Source: Nocardioides sp. 503 (GTDB taxonomy: Bacteria > Actinomycetota > Actinomycetes > Propionibacteriales > Nocardioidaceae). Taken from it: DNA of 64,000 nt. The notes under the pieces were generated by a model. That model saw nothing but the letters and a program-made list of their open reading frames with translations, was not told the origin of the DNA and made no database searches. The stretch is taken from contig NZ_SPUI01000006.1 of the NCBI RefSeq assembly GCF_004522095.1, forward strand, positions 124,001 through 188,000. Direction: 5' to 3'. Shown piece after piece: positions 26,201 through 37,477 of the stretch (the stretch's first letter is position 1; every line of letters begins with the position of its first letter). Made by a program: the position numbers and the translations under genes.

Positions 26201-26997
26201 AGCGCACCGGCGTCCAGCTGGCCGACCTCGCCGCGGAGCACGAGGGCAAGCAGATCACCTTCGCCGACACCCAGGGCCCGCCCGTGCCGGTGATCACCTC
26301 GCCGGAGTGGTCGGGCTCCGAGACCGGCGGGCGGCGCTACTCGCCGTTCACCATCAACGTGGAGCGCAAGAAGCCCTGGCACACGCTGACCGGACGCATG
26401 CACTTCTACCTCGACCACGACTGGATGACCGAGCTCGGCGAGGGACTGCCGGTCTACCGGCCGCCGCTCAACATGGCCGCGCTGTTCGCCGAGCCGCAGC
26501 TGGGGAACGTCTCCGACGGGGCCGGCGGCGCCGAGGTCGAGGGGCTCACCGTGCGGTACCTGACCCCGCACAACAAGTGGTCGATCCACTCCGAGTACCA
26601 GGACAACCTGTTCATGCTGTCGCTCTCGCGCGGCGGGCAGAACATCTGGATGAGCGACCGCGACGCGGCCAAGGTCGGGATCGAGGACAACGACTGGATC
26701 GAGGCGGTCAACCGCAACGGCGTGGTGGTCGCGCGGGCGATCGTGTCGCACCGGATGCCCGAGGGCACGGTGTACATGTACCACGCGCAGGACCGGCTGA
26801 TCGACGTACCGCTCGCCGAGACCTCGGGCAAGCGCGGGGGCATCCACAACTCCCTGACCAGGCTCCTGGTCAAGCCGTCGCACCTCATCGGCGGCTACGG
26901 CCAGCTCGCCTTCGCGTTCAACTACCTCGGCCCCACGGGCAACCAGCGCGACGAGGTCACGATCATTCGCAAGCGCTCACAGAACGTGGAGTACTGA
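23254..26997 (+). CDS. narG: Respiratory nitrate reductase, alpha subunit
   Basis: Catalytic subunit of the membrane-bound nitrate reductase: reduces nitrate to nitrite at a bis-MGD molybdenum site on the cytoplasmic side. The product is 1247 residues, the size of E. coli NarG. FS0 cluster ligands are H66, C70, C74 (THGVNCTGSC) and C109 (EPRGCPRG), and the molybdenum-ligating Asp corresponds to D240 in YDWYADLP. GTG start overlapping narK. The usual Tat-like vestige SRRFFTK is present near the N terminus. Molybdopterin genes are not in this window. Confidence 0.98.
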   Translation: MTQTNRPSQDIGMDGGLADALVRSRRFFTKGTVSEDRRTLTKKGGREADDFYRDRWSHDKVVRSTHGVNCTGSCSWKVYVKDGIITWETQQTDYPSVGPDSPEYEPRGCPRGAAFSWYTYSPTRVRYPYVRGVLLQMFREAKAQHGGDPVKAWEHIVENPQRAKAYKSARGKGGLVRATWDEAAEIVAAAHVHTIKRYGPDRVAGFSPIPAMSMVSHASGARFVNLIGGSMLSFYDWYADLPVASPQVFGDQTDVPESGDWWNAGYLIMWGSNLPVTRTPDAHWMTEARYRGQKVVAVAPDYADNVKFADEWLAAKPGTDAALAMAMGHVVLKEFFVEKDTPYFTEYVKSYTDLPHLVRLEEGPDGTFTSGKFLTASDLTEHADEENAEFKTVLIDARTGEAVVPNGSLGHRYGEAGVGRWNLDLGDVDPMLTLLDVTAETVTVRLPRFDTGDGAAADLPRGVPVRRVDGHLVTTVFDLLLAQYGVGRSAGGRNLPGEWADGYDDATAPYTPAWQEAITGVPAATAARIGREFAANAEESRGRSMIVMGAGTNHWFHSDTIYRAFLTLTNLTGCQGVNGGGWAHYVGQEKVRPITGYTQVANALDWNRPPRNMIQTAFWYLHTNQFRYDQFGADTLSATTGKGQLAGKSTADVIAQSARMGWMPSYPTFDRNPLDLSDDAAAAGKPVGEYVVDQLKSGDLDFAGEDPDAPQNYPRILSIWRANLLGSSGKGNEYFLKHLLGTDSSVRATETPEEHRPVDVTWRESAPEGKLDLLMTIDFRQTSTTIFSDVVLPAATWYEKHDLNTTDMHPFVHSFNPAIAPPWQTRTDWDAWQTIAKRFSELAETHLGVRKDVVAVALTHDTPDAMANPHGVVRDWKKGECEPVPGVTMPKLVEVERDYGAVYEKMNALGPLTDTLGATTKGVTFELGKQVDYLRHKNGTVRGGVADGRPSLKRDVHVCEAILALSGTTNGHLAVQGFKTLEKRTGVQLADLAAEHEGKQITFADTQGPPVPVITSPEWSGSETGGRRYSPFTINVERKKPWHTLTGRMHFYLDHDWMTELGEGLPVYRPPLNMAALFAEPQLGNVSDGAGGAEVEGLTVRYLTPHNKWSIHSEYQDNLFMLSLSRGGQNIWMSDRDAAKVGIEDNDWIEAVNRNGVVVARAIVSHRMPEGTVYMYHAQDRLIDVPLAETSGKRGGIHNSLTRLLVKPSHLIGGYGQLAFAFNYLGPTGNQRDEVTIIRKRSQNVEY

Positions 26998-26998
26998 C

Positions 26999-28648
26999 AT
27001 GCGCGTCATGGCACAGATGGCGATGGTCATGAACCTCGACAAGTGCATCGGCTGCCACACCTGCTCGGTGACCTGCAAGCAGGCGTGGACCAACCGCACC
27101 GGGACCGAGTACATCTGGTTCAACAACGTGGAGACCCGTCCGGGCCTCGGCTACCCGCGCACCTACGAGGACCAGGAGAAGTGGAAGGGGGGCTGGGAGC
27201 TCAACAAGAGGGGTCGGTTGGCGCTCAAGGGCGGCGGCCGCTTCAAGAAGCTGGCCACGATCTTCTCCAACCCCAAGCTCCCCTCGATCGGGGAGTATTA
27301 CGAGCCGTGGACCTACGACTACTCCACACTCACCGACGCCCCGGCCCAGGAGCACACCCCGGTCGCCCGCCCCAAGTCGCTGATCTCGGGCAAGGACATG
27401 AAGATCGAGTGGTCGGCCAACTGGGACGACGACCTCGGCGGCTCCACCGCCACCGCGCACCTCGACCCGATGCTGAAGAAGATCGGCGACAAGGTGAAGT
27501 TCGAGTTCGAGCAGACCTTCATGTTCTACCTGCCGCGGATCTGCGAGCACTGCCTCAACCCGTCGTGCGCGGCGTCGTGCCCGAGCGGTGCGATCTACAA
27601 GCGAGAGGAGGACGGCATCGTCCTGGTCGACCAGGAGAAGTGCCGCGGCTGGCGCATGTGCGTCTCGGGCTGCCCGTACAAGAAGATCTACTTCAACCAC
27701 AAGACCGGCAAGGCCGAGAAGTGCACGTTCTGCTTCCCGCGGATCGAGGTCGGCCTGCCGACCGTCTGCTCGGAGACGTGCGTGGGCCGGCTGCGCTACA
27801 TCGGCCTGATGCTCTACGACGCCGACAAGGTGCTCGAGGCGGCGTCCACCACGGACGACCAGGGGCTCTACGAGGCGCAGCGCGAGGTCTTCCTGGACCC
27901 GTTCGACCCCGAGGTCATGCGGGAGGCCGAGAAGGCCGGCATCGCCCGCGACTGGGTCGACGCCGCGCAGCGCTCGCCGATCTATGCGCTGATCAACACC
28001 TTCAAGGTCGCGCTGCCGCTGCACCCGGAGTACCGCACGATGCCGATGGTTTGGTACATCCCGCCGCTGTCTCCCGTCGTGGACGTCGTGCAGGAGACGG
28101 GGGAGGACGCCGAGGACAAGGGCAACCTCTTCGCGGCCATCGACGCCCTGCGGATCCCCGTCGAGTACCTCGCGGAGCTGTTCACGGCCGGTGACGTCGA
28201 GCCGGTCGACGCCGTGCTGAAGAAGCTCGCCGCGATGCGCTGCTACATGCGCGACATCAACATGGGCCGCGAGCCCGACGGCTCGATCCCGGAGGCGGTC
28301 GGGATGAGCGAGGAGGAGATGTACGACATGTACCGGCTGCTCGCCATCGCCAAGTACGACGAGCGCTACGTCATCCCTCCCGCCCACGCCGAGCAGGCGC
28401 ACGCGCTGGAGGAGCTGGCGACCGAGTGCGCGGTCCAGGACTACGGCGGCGGCCAGCAGGACCTCTTCGGGGAGGGCTCCGGGATGCCGACGCCGCTCGC
28501 GGTCGAGAACTTCCAGGCCCTCAAGGACCGCCAGACGTCCGACACCCTGGCGAGCCCGGCGGACAAGAGCGGCCGGGTCAACCTGCTCAACTGGGACGGC
28601 AAGGGCATGCCCTCCGGTCTCTTCCCGCCGCAGGAGAAGGACTCGTGA
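26999..28648 (+). CDS. narH: Respiratory nitrate reductase, beta subunit
   Basis: Electron-transfer subunit with three [4Fe-4S] and one [3Fe-4S] cluster, linking NarI haem to NarG. The product is 549 residues. Cysteine sets: CIGCHTCSVTCK at the N terminus, CEHCLNPSCAASCP, CRGWRMCVSGCPY (Trp in place of the second Cys, the mark of the [3Fe-4S] site) and CTFC. ATG at 26999 lies one base after the narG stop; an in-frame ATG at 27008 is an alternative start. No anomaly. Confidence 0.98.
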   Translation: MRVMAQMAMVMNLDKCIGCHTCSVTCKQAWTNRTGTEYIWFNNVETRPGLGYPRTYEDQEKWKGGWELNKRGRLALKGGGRFKKLATIFSNPKLPSIGEYYEPWTYDYSTLTDAPAQEHTPVARPKSLISGKDMKIEWSANWDDDLGGSTATAHLDPMLKKIGDKVKFEFEQTFMFYLPRICEHCLNPSCAASCPSGAIYKREEDGIVLVDQEKCRGWRMCVSGCPYKKIYFNHKTGKAEKCTFCFPRIEVGLPTVCSETCVGRLRYIGLMLYDADKVLEAASTTDDQGLYEAQREVFLDPFDPEVMREAEKAGIARDWVDAAQRSPIYALINTFKVALPLHPEYRTMPMVWYIPPLSPVVDVVQETGEDAEDKGNLFAAIDALRIPVEYLAELFTAGDVEPVDAVLKKLAAMRCYMRDINMGREPDGSIPEAVGMSEEEMYDMYRLLAIAKYDERYVIPPAHAEQAHALEELATECAVQDYGGGQQDLFGEGSGMPTPLAVENFQALKDRQTSDTLASPADKSGRVNLLNWDGKGMPSGLFPPQEKDS

Positions 28649-29340
28649 GCCGCCGGTCGAGGGGCGCCCTGGCCCCGGACCAGCTGACGATCGCCTGGCA
28701 GTCGGTCTCGTTGCTGCTGGACTACCCCGACGAGACGATGCTGGGACGGCTCGAGGTGGTCCGGGCTGCCTCACAGCGGCTGCCGCAGCCCGTCGGGGAC
28801 TCGATCAGGGGATTCGCCGACCACCTGGAGGCCGCGTCCCTGCCCGACCTCCAGGCCGAGTACGTCGAGACGTTCGACAACCGTCGCCGCTGCAACCTGT
28901 TCCTCACCTACTTCGCCCACGGCGACACGCGCAAGCGGGGGATGGCCCTGCTGCGCTTCAAGCAGACCTTCCTCGACGCCGGCTACGAGCTCGACGACGC
29001 CGAGCTGCCCGACCACCTGTGCGTGGTGCTGGAGTTCGCGGCCACGGTGGACCAGGAGGCGGGGCGACAGCTGATGCTCGACCACCGGGCCGGACTCGAG
29101 CTGCTGCGGGTCTCCCTGGTGGACATGTCGTCGCCCTGGGCGCCCCTGCTCGACGCCGTCACGGCGACCCTGCCGCCCCTGCGCGGCGACGAGCGGGACG
29201 CCGTACGACGCCTCGCCGCCGAGGGGCCTCCCGAGGAGGAGGTGGGGCTGGCGCCCTTCGCCGCCCCGCAGTTCAGCCCGGGCGCCACCTCCGACACGAC
29301 CCTCCTGCCCATGCCCTCCTTCCCAGGAGCACGTCGATGA
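28645..29340 (+). CDS. narJ: Nitrate reductase molybdenum cofactor assembly chaperone
   Basis: Dedicated chaperone that holds NarGH until the molybdenum cofactor is inserted and NarI is engaged. The product is 231 residues and mainly alpha-helical, with the family motif ETFDNRRRCNLFLTYFAHGD and the following DELPDHL-like helix (AELPDHLCVVLEFAA). GTG at 28645 overlaps the narH stop; the stop overlaps the narI ATG. The C-terminal 35 residues are Pro/Ala-rich and probably disordered. Confidence 0.95.
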   Translation: MSRRSRGALAPDQLTIAWQSVSLLLDYPDETMLGRLEVVRAASQRLPQPVGDSIRGFADHLEAASLPDLQAEYVETFDNRRRCNLFLTYFAHGDTRKRGMALLRFKQTFLDAGYELDDAELPDHLCVVLEFAATVDQEAGRQLMLDHRAGLELLRVSLVDMSSPWAPLLDAVTATLPPLRGDERDAVRRLAAEGPPEEEVGLAPFAAPQFSPGATSDTTLLPMPSFPGARR

Positions 29341-30065
29341 CCGAGTTTCTCTTCGTCGTGGTGCCCTACGTGTGCCTCACGACATTCGTCGTCGGCCACG
29401 TGTGGCGCTACCGCTACGACAAGTTCGGGTGGACCACCCGGTCCAGCCAGCTCTACGAGAACCGGCTACTGCGCATCGGCAGCCCGCTGTTCCACTTCGG
29501 GATGCTCGGCGTCGTAGGCGGGCACGTGATCGGCCTGCTGGTGCCGCAGTCGTGGACCGACGCGGTGGGCATCAGCCACACGACGTACCACGTGGTGGCC
29601 GTGGGGGGCGGCCTGCTCGCGGGCATCGCGGCCGTGGTCGGGATGGTGATCCTGATCTACCGGCGGCGCACGGTGGGGCCGGTCTTCTCGGCGACGACGG
29701 TCATGGACAAGGTGATGTACGTCTTCCTGGCCGCCGCGATCGTCCTGGGCATGTGGAACACCATCGCGGGCTCGATCCTGACCATCGGCGGTGAGTACAA
29801 CTACCGCGAGGGCGTCTCGGTCTGGTACCGCTCGTTCCTCGCCTTCCAGCCCGACGCCGACCTGATGGGCGAGGCGCCGCTGGGATTCCAGCTGCACGCC
29901 CTGGTCGCGTTCGCGCTGTTCGCGCTGTGGCCGTTCACCCGGCTCGTCCACGTCTTCAGCGCGCCGCTGGGCTACCTCACCCGGCCCTACATCGTCTACC
30001 GCAGTCGCGACGACCGGGGCCTGGGCAGCCACCGTCCACGCCGGGGCTGGGACCGGGCCGGCTGA
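29337..30065 (+). CDS. narI: Respiratory nitrate reductase, gamma subunit (cytochrome b)
   Basis: Membrane anchor that oxidises quinol and passes electrons through two b haems to NarH. The product is 242 residues with five membrane helices. The four haem-ligating histidines are visible at H53 and H63 (LFHFGMLGVVGGHVIG) and H187 and H205 (FQLHAL and LVHVFS), with nearly the same spacing as in E. coli. ATG overlaps the narJ stop. The hemerythrin gene begins one base after its end. Confidence 0.97.
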   Translation: MTEFLFVVVPYVCLTTFVVGHVWRYRYDKFGWTTRSSQLYENRLLRIGSPLFHFGMLGVVGGHVIGLLVPQSWTDAVGISHTTYHVVAVGGGLLAGIAAVVGMVILIYRRRTVGPVFSATTVMDKVMYVFLAAAIVLGMWNTIAGSILTIGGEYNYREGVSVWYRSFLAFQPDADLMGEAPLGFQLHALVAFALFALWPFTRLVHVFSAPLGYLTRPYIVYRSRDDRGLGSHRPRRGWDRAG

Positions 30066-30066
30066 G

Positions 30067-30573
30067 ATGTGCGAGCACTGCGGCTGCAAGGGCGTCGAGC
30101 CCATCGGTGAGCTCATGGCCGAGCACTCGGCGCTGGCGCACGAGGCCCACCACGTCCGGGGCGCCGTCGCCGTCGGTGACCACGCCGGGGCCATGGCGCT
30201 GCTGCACGGCATGGTCGACCACCTCGTCCGCCACGTGTCGCGCGAGGAGGACGGCATCTTCCGCGCCATGCGGGCGAGCGGGGAGTTCCTCGAGGAGCTG
30301 GACGCGCTCGAGGGGGAGCACCGCGACCTCGAGTCCGTGATCGCCGGCCTGGACATCGCCGACCCTGCTTTCGCGAGCACGGTGAGCAGGCTCCTGGACG
30401 ACCTCGACCAGCACATCGAGCGGGAGGACCTGGGCATCTTCCCGGTCTCGGTCGTCACCCTGGGAGCGTCCGGGTGGGCCGTCGTGGACGGCGCCCACGA
30501 GCGCACCCCGAGCTTCCTCGTCGACGGGCCCGGCCACGCCTGGACGGAGTCGGGCGCGGTCCCCACCCACTGA
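30067..30573 (+). CDS. Hemerythrin-domain protein with Cys-rich N terminus
   Basis: Product of 168 residues. A four-helix hemerythrin/HHE domain with diiron ligands: MAEHSALAHEAHH, VRHVSREEDGIF, EGEHRDLE and QHIEREDLGIFP. The N terminus MCEHCGCKG holds three closely spaced Cys that could bind a metal or form a redox pair. It starts one base after narI, so it belongs to the nar transcript; HHE proteins are often linked to nitric oxide or oxygen sensing and detoxification. That role is inferred from context, not shown. The C-terminal 40 residues are not conserved-looking. Confidence 0.87.
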   Translation: MCEHCGCKGVEPIGELMAEHSALAHEAHHVRGAVAVGDHAGAMALLHGMVDHLVRHVSREEDGIFRAMRASGEFLEELDALEGEHRDLESVIAGLDIADPAFASTVSRLLDDLDQHIEREDLGIFPVSVVTLGASGWAVVDGAHERTPSFLVDGPGHAWTESGAVPTH

Positions 30574-30579
30574 TACGCT
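30574..30579 (+). promoter_or_regulatory. carA promoter -10
   Basis: TACGCT sits exactly 12 bases before the PyrR element, as TAGGGT does ahead of pyrR. It begins on the base after the hemerythrin stop codon. It would allow carAB-pyrD to be transcribed independently of the nitrate genes. Confidence 0.55.
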
Positions 30580-30591
30580 CGCAGGGTTCCG

Positions 30592-30631
30592 ACATCCTTT
30601 AACTGTCCGTCCTGAGAGGCGGAGAAGGAGG
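30592..30631 (+). promoter_or_regulatory. PyrR-binding leader element of carA (translational operator)
   Basis: Second copy of the PyrR element: ACATCCTTTAAC, loop GTCCTGAGAGGC and GGAGAAGGAGG as ribosome binding site. It differs from the pyrR copy at four of 40 positions (three in the stem region 12-14, one in the loop). The Shine-Dalgarno is six bases from the carA GTG. It should place carA and the genes downstream under PyrR control separately from pyrRBC. Confidence 0.85.
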
Positions 30632-30637
30632 TACGGC

Positions 30638-31831
30638 GTGCCCCTGCATGCCCCCGCGATCCTGGTCCTCGAGGACGGTCGCACGTTCACCGGCGACGCC
30701 TACGGCGCGCCCGGCGAGACCTTCGGCGAGGCCGTCTTCAACACCGGCATGACCGGTTACCAGGAGACGCTCACCGACCCGTCCTACCACCGCCAGGTCG
30801 TCGTGATGACCGCCCCGCACGTCGGCAACACCGGGGTCAACGACGAGGACCCGGAGTCCTCGCGCATCTGGGTGGCCGGCTACGTCGTCCGCGACCCCGC
30901 GCGCATCCCGAGCAACCACCGCTCGCGTCGCAGCCTGGACGACGAGCTGCGGGCCCAGGGGGTCGTCGGGATCTCCGGCATCGACACCCGTGCGCTGACG
31001 CGGCACCTGCGCGAGCGCGGCGCCATGCGGGTCGGCATCTCCTCGACCGAGACCGACCCCGCCGCGCTGCTCGCGCGGGTCCGGGGCGCCGAGCAGATGA
31101 GCGGCTCCGAGCTGGCGGGCGAGGTCTCCACCCAGGAGGCCTACGTCGTGCCGGCGCAGCCCGGTCCGTGGGGGCGCGAGAAGCGCCTCACGGTGGCCGC
31201 GCTCGACCTCGGCATCAAGACGATGACCCCGCACCGCATGGCCGAGCGCGGCATCGAGGTGCACGTGCTGCCCGCGACCTCGAGCCTGGACGACGTGCTC
31301 GCCGTGCAGCCCGACGGCCTCTTCTACTCCAACGGGCCCGGCGACCCGGCGGCCACGACGCACCAGATCGCGCTGCTGCAGGACGCCCTCGCCCAGGACC
31401 TGCCCTACTTCGGCATCTGCTTCGGCAACCAGCTCTTCGGACGCGCGCTGGGCTTCGACACCTACAAGCTGACCTACGGCCACCGCGGCATCAACCAGCC
31501 GGTGATGGACCGCACCACCGGCAAGGTCGAGGTGACCGCGCACAACCACGGGTTCGCCGTCGACGCCCCGCTGGACGGACCGGTCGAGACGCCCTACGGC
31601 GTCGCCTCGGTCAGCCACGTGTGCCTCAACGACGACGTCGTCGAGGGGCTGGAGCTGCGCTCGCCCGAGGGCGGGCTGAAGAGCTTCTCCGTGCAGTACC
31701 ACCCGGAGGCGGCCGCCGGTCCGCACGACGCGGCGTACCTCTTCGACCGGTTCGTCGAGCTGATGGGTGCGCGCTCGGGTGGTTTCGAGGCTCGCTCCGC
31801 TCGCACCTCAACCACCGAGGGAGACGCCTGA
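30638..31831 (+). CDS. carA: Carbamoyl phosphate synthase small subunit
   Basis: Glutamine amidotransferase subunit supplying ammonia to CarB for pyrimidine and arginine synthesis. The product is 397 residues. The nucleophile is C261 in GICFGNQLFG, with the partners H355 and E357 in YHPEA. GICFGNQ is the family variant of GICLGHQ. GTG at 30638 is fixed by the PyrR-element ribosome binding site. The last 17 residues (from G381) are coded by a palindromic repeat, so the natural C terminus has been replaced or extended. carB follows after one base. Confidence 0.96.
   Translation: MPLHAPAILVLEDGRTFTGDAYGAPGETFGEAVFNTGMTGYQETLTDPSYHRQVVVMTAPHVGNTGVNDEDPESSRIWVAGYVVRDPARIPSNHRSRRSLDDELRAQGVVGISGIDTRALTRHLRERGAMRVGISSTETDPAALLARVRGAEQMSGSELAGEVSTQEAYVVPAQPGPWGREKRLTVAALDLGIKTMTPHRMAERGIEVHVLPATSSLDDVLAVQPDGLFYSNGPGDPAATTHQIALLQDALAQDLPYFGICFGNQLFGRALGFDTYKLTYGHRGINQPVMDRTTGKVEVTAHNHGFAVDAPLDGPVETPYGVASVSHVCLNDDVVEGLELRSPEGGLKSFSVQYHPEAAAGPHDAAYLFDRFVELMGARSGGFEARSARTSTTEGDA
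31778..31816. repeat. Palindromic repeat at the 3' end of carA
   Basis: Begins GGTGGTTTCGAGG and ends CCTCAACCACC, giving near-perfect arms, with a GCTCGCTCCGCTCGCA core. It codes for CarA residues 381-393 (GGFEARSARTSTT). It has the same outer arms as the pyrC and ribH-hisE elements but another core, so the family has at least two sub-types. Confidence 0.85.
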
Positions 31832-31832
31832 C

Positions 31833-35149
<3,317 letters not shown>

Positions 35150-35153
<4 letters not shown>

Positions 35154-36208
35154 TCTACGACAGGCTCTTCGAGCACGGCTTCACGCGGGTCGACCCGGAG
35201 CGTGCCCACCACCTGGGCTTCCGGGCGCTCCGCGCGGCGCGCCCGCTGCTGGAGGGTCTCGGCCGGCTCGACCGTCGCACGCCGGGTCGACCGGTCGTGG
35301 CGATGGGGCTGCGGTTCCCCCACGTGCTGGGGCTGGCCGCCGGCTTCGACAAGAACGCCGTCGGCGTCGACGCCCTGGCCGCGCTCGGCTTCGGGCACGT
35401 CGAGATCGGCACCGTCACCGGCGAGGCGCAGCCCGGCAACCCGCGGCCGCGACTGTTCCGGCTGACCGAGGACCGTGCGGTCGTCAACCGGATGGGCTTC
35501 AACAACGACGGCGCGGAGGCGGTCGCCCGCCGGCTCTCGGACCGGGCGGCCCGCGTCGGTCCCGAGCGGGCCGGCCGACCCGTGCTCGGCGTCAACATCG
35601 GCAAGACCAAGGTCGTCCCCGAGGACGACCAGGCGGCGGTGGAGGCCGACTACGAGAAGAGCGCCCGGCTGCTCACGCCGTACGCCGACTACCTGGTCGT
35701 CAACGTCAGCAGCCCCAACACCCCCGGCCTGCGGAGCCTGCAGTCGGTCGAGAAGCTGCAGCCCCTCCTCGAGCACGTACGCCGCACGGCCGACGAGGCC
35801 GCGGGGGAGCGGCGGGTGCCGCTGCTGGTCAAGATCGCCCCCGACCTGGCCGACGAGGACGTCCTCGCGGTGGCCGACATGGCGCTGGCCATCGGGCTGG
35901 ACGGCATCCTCGCCACCAACACCACGGTCTCGCGCGCGGGACTGGCCAGTCCCGACGCGACCGTCGAGGCCGTCGGTGCCGGTGGCCTGTCCGGGCGGCC
36001 CCTGCGCCACCGCTCGCTCGAGGTCCTGCGCCTGCTCAAGGGGCGCGTCGGCGACGACCTCACGCTGGTGGGGGTCGGCGGCATCAGCACCGTCGAGGAC
36101 GCCCGCGCCCGCCTCGAGGCCGGTGCCGACCTGCTGCAGGGCTACACCGCGTTCGTCTACGAGGGGCCCGCGTGGCCGCGTCGCATCGTCAGGGGAGTGA
36201 GCACATGA
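35150..36208 (+). CDS. pyrD: Dihydroorotate dehydrogenase (quinone), class 2
   Basis: FMN flavoenzyme oxidising dihydroorotate to orotate with quinone at the membrane. The product is 352 residues, class 2 by its N-terminal amphipathic extension (HHLGFRALRAARPLL) before the barrel. Visible motifs: LAAGFDKNAVGVDAL, NRMGFNNDG, NVSSPNTPGLRSLQ with the catalytic Ser, and TNTTVSR. GTG start overlaps carB; the stop overlaps the ATG of the lactate-monooxygenase-like gene. Class 2 pyrD in a carAB run is common in actinobacteria. Confidence 0.96.
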
Positions 36209-37365
36209 GCCAGTTCGGCGACTACCAGAACGAGCTGTACCTCGCCGCGCTCGGCGGGGTGCTGCCGCAGCACCCGTTCACCTACGCCGACCTCGAGCGG
36301 GGCGCCCTGGAGGTGCTGCCGCCCGAGCTGCGCAGCTACGTCGCCGGGGGCAGCGGCAGCGAGGCCACCCAGCGGGGCAACGCCGAGGCCTTCGGGCAGT
36401 GGGCGCTGGTGCCGCGGATGCTGCGCGGGACGGCCGAGCGGGACCTCTCCGTCGAGCTGTTCGGCAAGCGGCTGGACACTCCGCTGATGATGGCGCCGGT
36501 CGGCGTCGTCGGGCTGTGCACCCCCGACGGCCACGGCGACATCGCCACGGCGCAGGTCGCCGCGCAGACCGGCGTGCCGATGATCGCCTCGACGCTCATG
36601 AACGACCCGCTGGAGGACGTGGCGCCCCACTCGGGCGACACCCCGGCGTGGTTCCAGCTCTACACCTCCAAGAACCGCGAGCTGGCCGCCAGCCTGGTGA
36701 GCCGGGCCGAGGCGGCCGGCTACGACGCCATCGTGGTCACCCTCGACACCTGGGTGCCCGGGTGGCGCCCACGCGACCTGGCCAGCGGCAACTTCCCGCA
36801 GCTGCGCGGCAAGGTGCTGGCCAACTACACCTCCGACCCGGTCTTCCAGGAGATGACCGGTCCGGACCCCGACCCCGGGACCGTGGTGCTCACCTGGGTC
36901 AGCACCTTCGGCCAGCCACTCTCGTGGGACGACCTGCCCTGGCTGCGCTCGCTCACCACGCTGCCGATCGTCCTGAAGGGGATCTGCCACCCCGACGACG
37001 CCCGTCGCGCCCTCGACGAGGGCATGGACGGCATCTACTGCTCCAACCACGGCGGCCGCCAGGCCGACGGCGGCGGCTCGGCGCTCGGCTGGCTGCCGGG
37101 CGTCGTCGAGGCGGTGGACGACCGGGCGCCGGTGGTCTTCGACTCCGGCGTCCGCACCGGCGCCGACGTCGTCAAGGCGGTCGCGCTCGGCGCCACGGCG
37201 GTCGCGATCGGCCGCCCCTACGTCTACGGCCTCGCTCTCGGCGGGGTCCCGGGCGCCGTGCACGTCCTGCGCTCGCTGCAGGCCGAGGCCGACCTGGTCA
37301 TGGCGGTCGACGGCTACCCGACCATCGCCGACCTCACCCCCGACGCCCTCGTGTGGCAGCCATGA
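36205..37365 (+). CDS. Lactate 2-monooxygenase-like FMN alpha-hydroxy-acid oxidase
   Basis: Product of 386 residues of the FMN-dependent alpha-hydroxy-acid dehydrogenase family. It follows mycobacterial lactate 2-monooxygenase closely from the N terminus: FGDYQNELY, LRSYVAGGSGSEATQRGN, LVPRMLRGTAERDLSVELFG. The catalytic His and substrate Arg are H282 and R285 in SNHGGRQADGG, and GIRTGADVVKA-like DSGVRTGADVVKA binds FMN phosphate. It would convert L-lactate to acetate and CO2, or oxidise a related hydroxy acid. Its ATG overlaps the pyrD stop, so it is translated from the pyrimidine mRNA, a surprising place for a catabolic flavoenzyme. Confidence 0.87.
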   Translation: MSQFGDYQNELYLAALGGVLPQHPFTYADLERGALEVLPPELRSYVAGGSGSEATQRGNAEAFGQWALVPRMLRGTAERDLSVELFGKRLDTPLMMAPVGVVGLCTPDGHGDIATAQVAAQTGVPMIASTLMNDPLEDVAPHSGDTPAWFQLYTSKNRELAASLVSRAEAAGYDAIVVTLDTWVPGWRPRDLASGNFPQLRGKVLANYTSDPVFQEMTGPDPDPGTVVLTWVSTFGQPLSWDDLPWLRSLTTLPIVLKGICHPDDARRALDEGMDGIYCSNHGGRQADGGGSALGWLPGVVEAVDDRAPVVFDSGVRTGADVVKAVALGATAVAIGRPYVYGLALGGVPGAVHVLRSLQAEADLVMAVDGYPTIADLTPDALVWQP

Positions 37366-37383
37366 GCAAGGAGCACTGCATGA

Positions 37384-37434
37384 GTCTCGACAGGCCGGTC
37401 GGGAGTTCCTTCGTCACTCCCGCGACCGCTCGAC
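37384..37434. repeat. Diverged palindromic element before pyrF
   Basis: Outer GTCTCGAC and GCTCGACC resemble the ends of the 9191 element. Inside, CGGTCGGGAGT (37396-37406) pairs with ACTCCC-GC-GACCG (37416-37428), leaving a 9-base loop and a two-base bulge. It lies in the 112-base gap between the lactate-monooxygenase-like gene and pyrF. Confidence 0.5.
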
Positions 37435-37447
37435 CTCCCCGCGTGAT

Positions 37448-37473
37448 CCACCCCCTCGCGAGCTCGGGGGTGG
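37448..37473 (+). promoter_or_regulatory. Hairpin covering the pyrF ribosome binding site
   Basis: CCACCCCC (37448-37455) pairs perfectly with GGGGGTGG (37466-37473). The right arm is the only purine-rich stretch ahead of the pyrF GTG at 37478, four bases away. The structure could mask ribosome entry unless translation of an upstream frame or a factor opens it. Confidence 0.55.
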
Positions 37474-37477
37474 CGCG

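Noticed and set aside
37366..37477. Short peptide frame in the gap before pyrF
   Set aside because: An ATG at 37380 opens a frame over both hairpins, but it lacks a ribosome binding site and conservation cannot be judged; the region is better explained as structured leader.
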